The notes below the pieces were generated by a model. It saw only the letters and a list, made by a program, of their open reading frames with translations. It was not told the origin of the DNA and did no database searches. 64,000 nt of DNA, taken from assembly GCF_037914945.1 (NCBI RefSeq), contig NZ_CP149788.1, positions 248,001 to 312,000 on the forward strand, given 5' to 3'. Of this stretch, positions 43,091-52,677 are shown piece after piece. Every line of letters starts with the position of its first letter. The first letter of the stretch is position 1. A program made the translations under genes and the position numbers. The stretch comes from Haloterrigena sp. KLK7. GTDB lineage: Archaea > Halobacteriota > Halobacteria > Halobacteriales > Natrialbaceae.

Positions 43091-45352
43091 ATGGACGACC
43101 ACAATCACTCAACGAACGACGAAAATCTGTCCGAAGACCACTCCGACCATAATCATCGATCTACCAAAACCAACGAGGCAGGTAGTGGCGAGGGGGGATC
43201 AGACCCTCAAGTAGAACAGTCGATGCTTGAGGAGGAGGCCACGGACGCGAACGAGGCCGAACAGGCGATTGAAAAGCAACACGAACACCAGATGGATCAT
43301 GACGAAGAAGATCATGATCACGGTGATCATGGGGGAATGCACGAGGGCCATGAAAAGATGTTCCGCCGTCGGTTCTTCATCTCGACGCTGCTCTCGATTC
43401 CGGTCCTCCTCTACAGCGAGATGCTCCAGGAGTGGCTGGGATTCTCTGTTCCGGCGTTCCCCGGAAGCGAGTGGATTAATCCGGTCTTCGCGGTGATTGT
43501 CTTTGCGTACGGTGGCCTTCCCTTCCTTCGAATGGCCGCTCCCGAACTACGAGATCGATCGCCGGGGATGATGACGCTCATCTCGATGGCGATCTTAGTT
43601 GCGTTCGTCTATAGCCTGGCGAGCGTCGTTCTCCCAACCGAGTCAGCATTCTTCTGGGAGCTCGTCACCCTAATCGATATCATGCTGCTCGGCCACTGGA
43701 TCGAGATGCGGTCAGTTCGTCGAGCTCAGAGCGCTCTCGATGAGTTAGCACAGCTCATGCCTGACACGGCCGAGCGAATCACAAAAGACGGCGAGACAGA
43801 GGAAGTTCCAGTAAGCGACCTCTCCGAGGGCGACCTTGTCCTCATCCGACCCGGCGCAAGCGTTCCTGCCGACGGTGTTGTTGCGGAGGGCAGCTCCGAT
43901 GTGAACGAGTCAATGATCACCGGCGAATCGATGCCAGTCTCAAAAGAATCCGGTGACGAAGTGATTGGTGGGACTATCAACGGCGATGGGAGCCTCCGTG
44001 TTCGCATAGAGGCGACAGGTGAGGAGACGACGCTTGCGGGAATCATGCGTCTTGTCGAGGAAGCACAGGGAAGTAAGTCACAGACACAAGTACTTGCTGA
44101 TCGGGCCGCAGGTTGGCTGTTCTATGTCGCTCTAGGGGCAGCGGCTGTGACTGCTATCGCGTGGACAGCCGCAGTTTCGTTCAACGCAACAGTCATCGAG
44201 CGAGTCGTCACTGTACTCGTAATCGCGTGCCCGCACGCGCTTGGACTCGCCATTCCACTCGTAGTTGCGATCAATACCTCCCTTGCCGCCCGTAACGGAA
44301 TGCTTGTCCGTGATCGCATTGCCATGGAAAAGTCACGGAACCTAGATGCGATCATCTTCGACAAGACGGGAACGCTCACCGAAGGCGAACATGGTGTGGT
44401 AGATATGGCGACTGTTGACGGTATCGAGGAAGATGATGCCCTAGCTCTTGCTGCCGCGGTTGAAGGCGATTCGGAGCACATGATCGCTCGCGCCATTCGC
44501 CAAGCAGCCGACGAACGTGATGTCAGTATCCCAGATACAAGCGACTTCGAGGCGATGAAAGGCCGAGGCGTTCGTGCGCGAGTTACCGGTGAAGAGGTCT
44601 ACGTCGGTGGGCCAAACCTCCTAACTTACATCGACACCGAGGTTCCGTCGTCTCTGCAGCAATTCGTTGACAAGGCCGGCGAGAACGGACAGACGGTCGT
44701 ATATGTCGTTCGAGAAGGCGAACCGATCGCTGCCTTTGCCATGGCCGACGTGATCCGCGAATCGAGTTACCGGGTCGTCGATGCACTCCACGATCTTGAT
44801 ATTGAGGTGGCGATGCTGACCGGTGACTCACAGGACGTGGCCGATTCAGTGGCCGACGAACTGGGCATCGATACAGTGTTCGCCGAAGTGCTGCCGGAAG
44901 ACAAGGACAAGAAGGTACAGGAGCTACAAAACCAGGGAAAGCTCGTGGCGATGGTCGGGGATGGAGTGAACGACGCACCTGCCCTGACCCGGGCAGATGT
45001 TGGCATCGCTATTGGTAGCGGGACGGACGTAGCAGTTCAATCAGCTGATGTTATCCTCGTCCAGAACAATCCCATAGATGTTGTCCGCCTCGTGAAGCTG
45101 AGCAAAGCAAGTTATCGGAAGATGCAGGAGAACATCGTCTGGGCCGCTGGCTACAACGTCTTCGCCATCCCATTGGCCGCAGGCATCCTTGCTCCGATCG
45201 GAATCCTGCTCTCGCCAGCAATAGGGGCACTCTTGATGTCACTGAGTACTGTTATTGTCGCAATCAATGCCCAGCTACTCCGCCGTGTCAATCTTTCCAT
45301 CCCGAATTTGTCAGGTACAGCGCCAGCCGACAATGCACAACCAGCAGATTAA
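43091..45352 (+). CDS. copB: CopB-type copper/silver P1B-ATPase
   Basis: The 753-residue membrane pump starts with a His/Asp/Glu-rich region at about 1-90 ([13 protein letters not shown] type), a cytosolic metal-sensing tail. It then has eight membrane helices, the CPH motif near residue 380 in [12 protein letters not shown] (characteristic of CopB, subgroup P1B-3), [12 protein letters not shown] with phospho-acceptor Asp near 424, [10 protein letters not shown], and a TGES actuator loop. The nucleotide-domain HP motif reads SEHM, with Met in place of Pro. It should export Cu or Ag, in keeping with its neighbours. A TATA-like element at about 43071-43078 precedes it. Confidence 0.9.
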   Translation: MDDHNHSTNDENLSEDHSDHNHRSTKTNEAGSGEGGSDPQVEQSMLEEEATDANEAEQAIEKQHEHQMDHDEEDHDHGDHGGMHEGHEKMFRRRFFISTLLSIPVLLYSEMLQEWLGFSVPAFPGSEWINPVFAVIVFAYGGLPFLRMAAPELRDRSPGMMTLISMAILVAFVYSLASVVLPTESAFFWELVTLIDIMLLGHWIEMRSVRRAQSALDELAQLMPDTAERITKDGETEEVPVSDLSEGDLVLIRPGASVPADGVVAEGSSDVNESMITGESMPVSKESGDEVIGGTINGDGSLRVRIEATGEETTLAGIMRLVEEAQGSKSQTQVLADRAAGWLFYVALGAAAVTAIAWTAAVSFNATVIERVVTVLVIACPHALGLAIPLVVAINTSLAARNGMLVRDRIAMEKSRNLDAIIFDKTGTLTEGEHGVVDMATVDGIEEDDALALAAAVEGDSEHMIARAIRQAADERDVSIPDTSDFEAMKGRGVRARVTGEEVYVGGPNLLTYIDTEVPSSLQQFVDKAGENGQTVVYVVREGEPIAAFAMADVIRESSYRVVDALHDLDIEVAMLTGDSQDVADSVADELGIDTVFAEVLPEDKDKKVQELQNQGKLVAMVGDGVNDAPALTRADVGIAIGSGTDVAVQSADVILVQNNPIDVVRLVKLSKASYRKMQENIVWAAGYNVFAIPLAAGILAPIGILLSPAIGALLMSLSTVIVAINAQLLRRVNLSIPNLSGTAPADNAQPAD

Positions 45353-45383
45353 GAATACATAGAATACATATTACTGATAATAA

Positions 45384-46385
45384 ATGCAACTCACCTATCT
45401 TACCTTCGGCGTTCTCATTCTTCTTATCACGGTTTCAGATCTTCTCTGGACGACACTCTGGATTGAAGGCGGTGCTGGTCCACTTACATCTCAATTGATG
45501 GGTTGGACGTGGCGAGTACTACGACGGATAAGTCCCCAGAATCCTCGACTACTCAGTCTCTCAGGACCAATTGTTTTTGTCCTCAGTCTCACAATATGGA
45601 TTGTCCTACTCTGGAGTGGTTGGACACTTATTTTCGCTGGAGCTGGAAGCATTCTTGTTGATACGCTTAACCGTGGACCCATATCATGGTATGATCGGAT
45701 CTATTACACTGGATACACAATATTCACCTTAGGTACAGGCGATTTTGTCTCTGAAAAAGGCCCCTGGCAGATCGTAACGATACTTGCAACAGGGAGTGGA
45801 ATGCTCTTCGTTACGTTAACTGCTACATATATAATTTCGGTCCTTGATGCGGTAACTCAGAAACGTGCATTCGCTAGCAATGTGAGTGGTATTGGTACAC
45901 AGAGCGAGGAGATTGTTCGAACAAGCTGGAATGGTGAAGAGTTTCAAGGACTTGATCTACCCCTGAATACTTTCGTAACTCAGCTTACTATTCTAACAGA
46001 GAATCATAAAGCATATCCAATACTTCATTACTTTCACAGTGCCCAGACTGATCGGTCACCTGTTATTGAGATCACTGTCCTTGATGAAGCATTGACGCTT
46101 CTCCGATTTGGGATCCCAGAGCAACATCAACCCGATGAAATTATTCTCCAGAGTGCAAGAGCAAGTGTCGATAACTACCTCGAAACACTCAATGGATCAT
46201 TTGTCAAACCTGCAGATAGTCCTCCTTCGTCACCAGATCTTGGAGCCCTTCGAAAAGCAGGTCTCCCAACTGTTTCAGACGAAGACTTCGAGATGTCTCT
46301 TCAGGAATTAGATAACCGACGGAGAATGCTACTCGGTCTTGTCAATTCTGACTCACGACAATGGCCTTCAGAGACGACTGATTGA
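45384..46385 (+). CDS. Two-helix potassium-channel-like protein
   Basis: The 333-residue protein has an N-terminal helix at about 2-22, a second at 55-85, a pore region YTGYTIFTLGTGDFVS near 105-125 and another helix after it, as in Ion_trans_2 channels. The filter LGTGDF differs from the canonical TVGYGD, so selectivity is uncertain. The C-terminal half is hydrophilic without a recognised RCK domain. It lies 31 bp downstream of copB and may be co-transcribed. Its AT content is higher than that of neighbouring genes, hinting at separate acquisition. Confidence 0.7.
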   Translation: MQLTYLTFGVLILLITVSDLLWTTLWIEGGAGPLTSQLMGWTWRVLRRISPQNPRLLSLSGPIVFVLSLTIWIVLLWSGWTLIFAGAGSILVDTLNRGPISWYDRIYYTGYTIFTLGTGDFVSEKGPWQIVTILATGSGMLFVTLTATYIISVLDAVTQKRAFASNVSGIGTQSEEIVRTSWNGEEFQGLDLPLNTFVTQLTILTENHKAYPILHYFHSAQTDRSPVIEITVLDEALTLLRFGIPEQHQPDEIILQSARASVDNYLETLNGSFVKPADSPPSSPDLGALRKAGLPTVSDEDFEMSLQELDNRRRMLLGLVNSDSRQWPSETTD

Positions 46386-46606
46386 TTTCAACTCAAATAT
46401 TATTATAATAATGGAAACTGCACTGTCCAGTTTAGCACCTCGGCTCTACGAGAGTTTGTGTCTGAAAAAGAGTTTTTCAACAGAGATATTATTTCTGATA
46501 AAATGTCATCTAATTAGATACGCGCCTAACGGAAGGTGGATAACTGTTGGTATTATACGCCGGATAAGGAAACCAGGGGAGACGTATCGTCAATTTAGCG
46601 GTCACA
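46386..46606. other. Intergenic promoter region of the halocyanin gene
   Basis: AT-rich ATATTATTATAATAATGG at 46397 suggests a promoter, but no gene is supported; frames reading into the halocyanin are spurious. Confidence 0.4.
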
Positions 46607-47305
46607 ATGAGCAATCAGCCATCTCGGCGGCACGTACTCGGGATAGCTAGTGGTGCAATTGTAACTGGACTTGCCGGTTGTCTGACCGGAGACGACCAAT
46701 CGGAGAACGATACCAACTCGAATGAGGGGGCTGCTAACTCGAGCAAGGGTCCTGACAATCAGAGTAATGAAACGGATTCAAACTCTGGCAACGAGAGCAG
46801 CCCTGATGAACCGAACAGTACGTCTGAGAGTGCAGCCGAAGTAACAATGGTGACGAATGACTCTGGAACTCACTTCGAGCCCCATGTCGTCCAAATCGAA
46901 CCCGGAGAGACCGTCACGTGGACGCTCGAGAGCGGTTCTCATACGACGACCGCTTATGCATCGGCGAATGACAAGCCCCAGCGGATCCCTGATGACGCTG
47001 AGGCATGGGATAGTGGGACGGTTGATGAACAAGGAGCTACCTTTGAACACACGTTCGAAACCAAAGGTGTCTATGATTACTACTGTCGCCCACACGAAAA
47101 CACGGGAATGATCGGATGCGTTGTCGTCGGTAATCCTAACTTTGATACTCAGCCAGGAATGGCTGAGCCACAGCCTGAACTGCCTGACGAAACTCACGAG
47201 AAGATCCGCGAACTGAACGAGATGGTCCGGAATGGTGGCAAAAGTGAGCATGGTGGACACGAAAGTGGCGAAGATGACCACGGAGGTCACGAACATGGCC
47301 ACTAA
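46607..47305 (+). CDS. Halocyanin-like blue copper protein, Tat lipoprotein
   Basis: The 232-residue exported protein begins MSNQPSRRHVLGIASGAIVT and has lipobox LAGC at about 24-27, indicating a Tat-exported lipid-anchored protein. A Ser/Asn/Asp linker follows. The plastocyanin-like domain at about 80-175 has the type 1 copper ligands His (ESGSHTT), Cys (YDYYCRPH), His and Met (ENTGMIG). The last 30 residues are His/Gly-rich (HGGHESGEDDHGGHEHGH) and may bind extra metal. Membrane-surface electron carrier or copper scavenger; position in the copper island supports the latter. Confidence 0.9.
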   Translation: MSNQPSRRHVLGIASGAIVTGLAGCLTGDDQSENDTNSNEGAANSSKGPDNQSNETDSNSGNESSPDEPNSTSESAAEVTMVTNDSGTHFEPHVVQIEPGETVTWTLESGSHTTTAYASANDKPQRIPDDAEAWDSGTVDEQGATFEHTFETKGVYDYYCRPHENTGMIGCVVVGNPNFDTQPGMAEPQPELPDETHEKIRELNEMVRNGGKSEHGGHESGEDDHGGHEHGH

Positions 47306-47496
47306 CGCTAACTGATTGAGAGAGGTAGCGCTCTTTCTTTATCTAGAACTGACCGTGATAATTGCGGCACGTACTGAGTATAGACTTCCTGTTTCGTCCT
47401 TTTCGGAAGTGATACCCTTGCTATCTCTCACCTCATGCTTATGAAACGAAATGGTGTATATTAGCTATAGACAAGAGTTCGGAAGGAGGAGATGCA

Positions 47497-47724
47497 CCAG
47501 CTGAACTTTCTCTGGATGCAATCCTTGACGTACTCAGTCATCATCACCGACGGATACTAGTCTGTTGGTTACGGGATCGACCTGACCAGCGTGCTGATTC
47601 TTAAGCACTAATCAGCTACCTGATTCAGCAAGAACACAAACGGATAGGAAAAACGCCGAGTCCAGACCGCATTCAAATCACACTCTATCACATCCATCTA
47701 TCTAAACTCAGTGAGACAGGCTGA
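47497..47724 (+). pseudogene. DUF7344-like winged-helix pseudogene
   Basis: The forward strand encodes PAELSLDAILDVLSHHHRRI then a TAA at about 47602, and in the same frame ALISYLIQQEHKRIGKTPSP, RIQITLYHIHLSKLSETG and two stops. The HHHRRI and TLYHIHLSKL motifs match the proteins at 9160 and 18942. No start codon is found. Single nonsense plus start loss marks recent decay. Confidence 0.7.
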
Positions 47725-47952
47725 TAACGCACGACGATGCCGCTCAAGAGTACCAGTACCACCCAAATGACCGATTGGAGAAATGGTGTAAACTGATTGA
47801 CTCTAGACATGCGTCTGAGTGGTGACAAGAGACGGAGTGGATAGCTCACCGTTCAATAAGCACGTAGAGTTGTCGTTCAATTCAGGGTGTTCAGTGAACG
47901 GTTGCCTATTCCAGCCCCCGTTTTACGCCGTCGGTTGCTGAAACGGTGAGTG

Positions 47953-48306
47953 ATGGCGTTAACTCAAATTGACCACGTCGGCGAGAACGACCAGATGGCA
48001 GAGTGCATCGACAACTGTCTCGAAGCCGCTCAAGCATGTGAATGGTGCGCTGATGAATGTGCTGGTGAAGGGGAAGGGATGGCCAAGTGCCTTCGTCTCT
48101 GTCGGGATGTCGCCGATCTCACGACGATGCACGCACGCTTCATGGCACGGAACTCGAACTACAGCACGCAACTTGCAGAAGCCTGTGCTGGTGCATGCGA
48201 AGAGTGTGCGAGTGAGTGCGAACAACACGATGAAGAACACTGTCAGGTCTGTGCCGACGTGCTTCGCGAGTGTGCCGAGTCTTGCCGGGAGATGGCGTCG
48301 GCGTAG
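47953..48306 (+). CDS. Cys-rich four-helix-bundle copper-binding protein (copy 2)
   Basis: The 117-residue paralogue of the protein at 41518 keeps 15 Cys with nearly the same spacing (CIDNCLEAAQACEWCADEC, CEECASECEQHDEEHCQVC) and the QIDHV start. ATG at 47953 matches the other copy; the preceding GTG at 47950 is an alternative. It follows the halocyanin gene and pseudogene. Same presumed role in cytosolic Cu(I) storage. Directly after its stop begins an integrase fragment. Confidence 0.87.
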   Translation: MALTQIDHVGENDQMAECIDNCLEAAQACEWCADECAGEGEGMAKCLRLCRDVADLTTMHARFMARNSNYSTQLAEACAGACEECASECEQHDEEHCQVCADVLRECAESCREMASA

Positions 48307-48730
48307 AACCCGCAACCAGTACAATCATCCCAAGGTCGCCGACGACTACGGTCGCATGCCGCTCATAGGGACGTCCCATGGTCGAGCAAATCCTTCCACC
48401 ATCCGCGGGATGGTCTACAAATGGACACGGCCCTGTGAGCTCGGGGAAACGTGCCCTCACGGTAAGCAGCCCAGCTCCTGTGAAACAGCGGAGAATCGGG
48501 ATAAGCCATCGGATTGTCCATCGACTCGCTCGCCACACGACATCCGACGTGGGTACATTACTCACGTCAGTAGTGAGGGAGTCCCACCGCGAGTCCTGAG
48601 CGATCGCGTCGACGCCGAACCGGGAACGGTAAAAAAGTATTACAACAAGAACGACGACGAAGAAAAGATGCAAGCTCGTAAAGAGCTCATAGAGCGTATC
48701 ATGCAGGACGAAGAAGAGGTTAACTACTAG
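48307..48730 (+). pseudogene. C-terminal fragment of a second tyrosine integrase
   Basis: About 135 codons encode DYGRMPLIGTSHGRANPSTI, then HDIRRGYITHVSSEGVPPRV (box II) and KKYYNKNDDEEKMQARKELI near the catalytic Tyr, ending in TAG. Homology begins right after the copper protein gene, with no start codon and no N-terminal DNA-binding or Arg-I segment. It belongs to a different integrase subgroup from the 17441 and 59251 proteins. It is a scar of an insertion or deletion. Confidence 0.72.
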
Positions 48731-49066
48731 GGATGAATTGGTCCACCTGGGATCGGGCTACCTCTTCCTTCCTCCACTGACCCCGACACAATAGTTGACT
48801 GGCGTCTCTAAACTGATCGTCTATTAGCGATTGCTGAGTTCGAATTTGGCTAGTTACAAGAACACGACCCTGTCATAGAATCGTCCTCAAGAAATTGTTT
48901 TCACCCGGACTTCAGCGAATTGGCTGTTAGATAGCTCGTGCGTATTGACTGCCGAGAAATCTACCATCTCAGAGATGTGTTCCGATAGCCGTGCGAGATA
49001 CAACGCGCGTATCGGTCATGTGCTAAGACAAGAACTACAACTATTCCTCTCGGCCTGTTTAACCTA
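48731..49066. other. Gene-free stretch
   Basis: No protein-like frame, repeat copy or strong hairpin was noticed. Confidence 0.35.
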
Positions 49067-49255
49067 CTACCTCGCAAGAGGGAGTCGAATCAGAGAATCG
49101 GTTTCTGCGTAGTCATCTATACACCAATGGTCGCCAATCAATCGCCGTGGTGAACCACTTTCCGTGTTAACGAGTTCAGTACCTGCTTCCCCGTCTTCGA
49201 GAGGTGCGTAGCCGACGACGACCGTCTCCGTCTCGTCCGGGTCGCGGGCAGTATC
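49067..49255 (-). pseudogene. Unassigned gene fragment
   Basis: The reverse strand encodes DTARDPDETETVVVGYAPLE, then DGEAGTELVNTESGSPRRLI and GDHWCIDDYAETDSLIRLPL, ending in TAG at 49067-49069. Composition is strongly haloarchaeal, but the frame meets a TGA at its upstream end with no start. Either the end of an older gene or a small pseudogene. Family not recognised. Confidence 0.35.
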
Positions 49256-49550
49256 GACACGTCAGACACCCCGTCAGAGGCCGACGACCTCTACGCGGCC
49301 GTAGATCGCACGACCTTACGTCTCACCGCGCTTGATGGATTGAGAGAGCGAGCAGGCAGAATGCCGTGACCTCACTCTCGCTCATTCGAATATAAATGCC
49401 CGTAAACCAATAGATTCTGTGCAGAATTCGAGGTATGAGGCGCTGAAATCGTTTTTAATCAAGAGAAATTACAATAACCACTCCTCCGGGGCAGCAATTA
49501 TAGATGTAAAGAGCTCCGAAAAATAACTTGCTGATTCTTCTGGGATTTCC
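49256..49550. other. Gene-free stretch
   Basis: No supported gene; GC content drops toward 49450-49550. Confidence 0.3.
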
Positions 49551-49691
49551 CTATTTGATGACCTCGTTGAATTCTACCTCCTCTCTCGACTCCCACGCGA
49601 GCGAAGAACCCTCGTTCGGCCCAATCTCATATTCTCCTTTCGTCGATGAGGAGACCTTCACGCACTCATCATCTGGATCTACTCGAATCAT
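49551..49691 (-). CDS. Possible 46-residue acidic microprotein
   Basis: An ATG at 49689-49691 opens MIRVDPDDECVKVSSSTKGE, continuing YEIGPNEGSSLAWESREEVE and FNEVIK to TAG. It is acidic with alternating hydrophobic residues, as expected for a small haloarchaeal beta-domain, and the opposite-strand frame is Ser-rich and unnatural. No homologue is recognised and no promoter is obvious. Confidence 0.35.
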   Translation of the reverse strand: MIRVDPDDECVKVSSSTKGEYEIGPNEGSSLAWESREEVEFNEVIK

Positions 49692-50003
49692 CAAAGTCCG
49701 ACTATCATCGGTAGCGTGGTGAAGGCAACATCGCCATTAATGAACTGGCAGAGATGGATCTGCGGCGTTGACGTAGATACCAGACCTTCGCCAGCAGTTC
49801 AAGCGGGTGACTGTTTTTATAATTTAGCGGCCGTAGTAGATAACCACAGAACGCACGTTTGATCAACACATATCATATTCTATATTGAGGTGACTGAACA
49901 CTAAGCCGAGTATCGGGCTTCACTCCCCGCACCTAGTGGAGCAGAGAACTCACTCTCGCAAGTCGTTTAGAAAATAGGTTGGTTCTCAATCCTCTGGTGT
50001 GAC
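49692..50003. repeat. Stretch holding a solo IS200-type right-end remnant (49900-49965)
   Basis: CTAAGCCGAGTATCGGGCTT and GAACTCACTCTCG resemble 26731-26790 at the end of the IS200-type remnant. No transposase is left beside this copy. The remaining bases show no gene. Confidence 0.5.
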
Positions 50004-51275
50004 TTACCCGGGTGCTTCTTGGGCCGGAGCTGGAGGTTCGTGGGTTCCGAAGTCAGGATGAGTTTCTTCCATCCAGAGGAACACGACTGCCCCGGAGAAG
50101 AACATCAAGAGCGCAGTCATGTAGAACGCAGCTTCGGTGTTCACAAACTGCATCGTGAGGCCGATCAGGATCGCGCCGACGCCGTAGCCCGAGTCGCGCC
50201 ACATCCGGTAGACGCCCATGCCCGCCGACCGCCAGGTCGGGTGGGCAGCGTCGCTCGGGACCGTCATCAGGTTCGGGTAGAGCAGCGCCATCCCCAGACC
50301 AGAGATGCCGGCCAGGACGACCCACGGGAGGTAGCTGTCGACGAGCACCATCCCGAGGACGCCAGCACCGGCGATGAACATCCCCACGACAACGGGTGGG
50401 CGGCGACCGATACGGTCAGCGAGGCCGCCGGTCCCGATCTGGAGGAAGTACATCGCGCTGTGAACGCCGACGACGACGCCGACGGCCTCGATCGCGAGGC
50501 CCTGGCTCGTGAGATACAACGGGACGGCGATCCAGAACAGCGTGTCCACGAAGTTCTCGATGTGGCCGGCCTGCGCCGCCGCGAACAGCGTCTTGTCGCC
50601 GTAGGTCGCGCGCTTCAGAACGTCGACGAACGGAAGATTCGCGTCGTGGTGGTCGTCGTCGCACTCAAGTTGCGCGAACTGGACCGTCTCCTTGATCAGG
50701 AAGATCGAGATGAGGAACGCCAGCATCACAACGGCCGCGAGGAAGTAGAACGGCTCGGGCCGGAGACTGGTCTGGCCGGCGATAACGCCGGTGATCCACG
50801 CGCCCGCGGCGACGCCGGTGTAGCCAAAGGCCTCGTCGATACCGACGGCGAGCCCGCGCTGGTCAGGGCTCGCGAGGTCGATCTTGGCGTTGATTGCCAT
50901 GCTCCAAGTCAGCGCCTGATTGATCCCCAGCAGGATGTTCCCGACAGTGATCCAGCTCCAGCTCGGCGCATAGATGAGGATCACCGGAATCGGCAACGCG
51001 GTGATCCAGCCGAGAACGAGTACCGGCTTGCGCCCGTACTCCTCGCCCCATTTACCCGCGTAGAGGTTGAGCAGCGCCTTGACGAAGCCGAAGGAGACGA
51101 CGAACGAGCCGATGACGAAAAACGACTCGACGCCGAGCACCTCCTCGCCCAGCACGGGCACGACGGTACGCTCCGAGCCGATTGTCAGGCCCGTCGCGAA
51201 CACCAACAGGACGTGCAGCGAGAACTGCCCGAGGTGCTCGCGGATTCCCTGTTTCACCTCAACTTTATCCTTCAT
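50004..51275 (-). CDS. MFS transporter of the sulfur island
   Basis: The 423-residue protein has 12 hydrophobic helices. MFS features include GKWGEEYGRKPVLVLG between helices 2 and 3 and GLADRIGRRPPVVVG in the equivalent C-terminal position. A hydrophilic loop ECDDDHHDANLPF joins the halves. It is the first of several minus-strand genes in the sulfur cluster and lies 83 bp from the rhodanese-MBL gene. Carriers of this type next to rhodanese and YeeE genes may move sulfur oxyanions, which is inference. Confidence 0.88.
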   Translation of the reverse strand: MKDKVEVKQGIREHLGQFSLHVLLVFATGLTIGSERTVVPVLGEEVLGVESFFVIGSFVVSFGFVKALLNLYAGKWGEEYGRKPVLVLGWITALPIPVILIYAPSWSWITVGNILLGINQALTWSMAINAKIDLASPDQRGLAVGIDEAFGYTGVAAGAWITGVIAGQTSLRPEPFYFLAAVVMLAFLISIFLIKETVQFAQLECDDDHHDANLPFVDVLKRATYGDKTLFAAAQAGHIENFVDTLFWIAVPLYLTSQGLAIEAVGVVVGVHSAMYFLQIGTGGLADRIGRRPPVVVGMFIAGAGVLGMVLVDSYLPWVVLAGISGLGMALLYPNLMTVPSDAAHPTWRSAGMGVYRMWRDSGYGVGAILIGLTMQFVNTEAAFYMTALLMFFSGAVVFLWMEETHPDFGTHEPPAPAQEAPG

Positions 51276-51358
51276 TACTGATAGTGGATTCTGTAGTTAT
51301 ATTCAATTTCGATGACCCCTGTGCGATTGTGGAAACGGATCGAACTGATTTGCCCGCT

Positions 51359-52483
51359 CTAGTTAGCAGCGCAGTTGTTCGGGCCGAGTTCAAGCGCTTC
51401 AGTATCCCCGCTTGGCTGCTGCTTACCCCAGTTGATCTGCTTGATCTCGTTATAGTTCGCGGGCTCGTCGGCGAGACTTTCGACGATAGTTTCAACAAAC
51501 GCCGTTTCGTCGTCGTCCTCGACGTAACTCAGGAGTTCGTTCGTTGTTTCTTTTTGAAGCTCTTCGAGCTCGGTAGCGAGCGGACGAATCTCTTCGTCAG
51601 TGAAGTGGCCCGGCAGAACGAGCGTCTCGTCGTCTAGGTCCGTCAGTCGGTCGAGACTCCCGAACAGCTGGCCAGCCGCTTCGCGGACCGCGTCTTCGGC
51701 GCTATCCTCGAGGTCCGGACGGCCGACGCTGCGCAGGAACAGCGTGTCTCCGGAGAGGAGCGCATCGCCGAACCGGAATGAAGCACTCCCGGGTGTGTGA
51801 CCGGGCGTGTGGATCACGTGGAGGCCGCTGTTGCCGACAGGGATCGTCTCACCGTCTTCGAGTTCCGTGACTCCTTCGAGTTCGCCAGCGTCGTCCTCGT
51901 GCAGGTAGTACGGAACGTCGAGTTCACCGGCGAGCCGACGAGCGCCCGAAACGTGGTCAGCGTGTGCGTGTGTGTCTGCGACGCCGACAATCTCGAGATT
52001 GTGCTCGTCTGCCACGTCCAGATACTGATCGATGTACTGGCTCGGATCGATGACGATGGCCTCACCGTTGTCGGTGGCGAGATACGAAACGCATCCCGTA
52101 CCGGGGCGGACAATCTGGATGACGCCGTCGACGCTCTCAACTTCATACTGGCGGTGAACACGTCCCCAGCCGTTCATTCCGCGATCGATCGACTTCGCGT
52201 CGAAGCCGTGCTCACGGAGGAATTCGGCAGCGCGTGCCGACGTGATACCACCGACGCAGACGACTGCGATTTCCTCGTCTTCCGGTAGTTCATCGAGCGT
52301 CGTCTCCAACGTGGAATAGTCGTGTTCTAGCAGCTCATCGTAGATGGGAACGTTGGTACTCCCTGGGATCTGCCACTCGTCGTAATCGTCCTCGTTGCGG
52401 ACGTCGAGGACAAAGATGTCCTCGGCATCGTCTTCTTGAACGCGTCGAGCGACATCCGATGGGTCGATAGCAGTATTGCTCAT
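51359..52483 (-). CDS. Rhodanese/metallo-beta-lactamase fusion (persulfide dioxygenase-like), copy 1
   Basis: From ATG at 52481-52483 the product is 374 residues. An N-terminal rhodanese domain at about 1-105 has the active loop VVCVGGITSARA with Cys. The MBL domain follows with ADTHAHADHVSGARR (HxHxDH metal site), VIHTPGHTPGS and LLSGDTLFLRSVGRPD. Fusions of these domains oxidise glutathione or other persulfides to sulfite and pass sulfane sulfur on. The rhodanese-first order is the reverse of many bacterial fusions. A CATAGTATTGG motif sits just before the start. Confidence 0.87.
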   Translation of the reverse strand: MSNTAIDPSDVARRVQEDDAEDIFVLDVRNEDDYDEWQIPGSTNVPIYDELLEHDYSTLETTLDELPEDEEIAVVCVGGITSARAAEFLREHGFDAKSIDRGMNGWGRVHRQYEVESVDGVIQIVRPGTGCVSYLATDNGEAIVIDPSQYIDQYLDVADEHNLEIVGVADTHAHADHVSGARRLAGELDVPYYLHEDDAGELEGVTELEDGETIPVGNSGLHVIHTPGHTPGSASFRFGDALLSGDTLFLRSVGRPDLEDSAEDAVREAAGQLFGSLDRLTDLDDETLVLPGHFTDEEIRPLATELEELQKETTNELLSYVEDDDETAFVETIVESLADEPANYNEIKQINWGKQQPSGDTEALELGPNNCAAN

Positions 52484-52488
52484 TATAT

Positions 52489-52500
52489 CCAATACTATGA
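52489..52500 (-). promoter_or_regulatory. Candidate operator ATAGTATTGG before rhodanese-MBL copy 1
   Basis: TCATAGTATTGG (minus strand) lies 6-17 bp before the start codon at 52483. The same GATAGTATTGG occurs before tusA (57541). Could be the site of the HTH regulator at 53248. Confidence 0.4.
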
Positions 52501-52677
52501 AATAGCGCGTATTAAGTCCATTGGTCGTACTACCACTGAGAAATTCTGCTTTCTCTTTCAATAGGGGATTTATTCGGCATTTTCGCCACATCCCGTATCG
52601 AGAGTCAGAGAAGCATGGTGCCTCGTTCGGAGAACAGCAGCGTTAACTCTTACATAGTTTTGGCACTACTGCGAACT

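Noticed and set aside
50019-51281. 420-codon plus-strand frame opposite the MFS gene
   Set aside because: Highly Arg/Asp/Glu-rich and without domains, with exact overlap with a clear 12-helix transporter.
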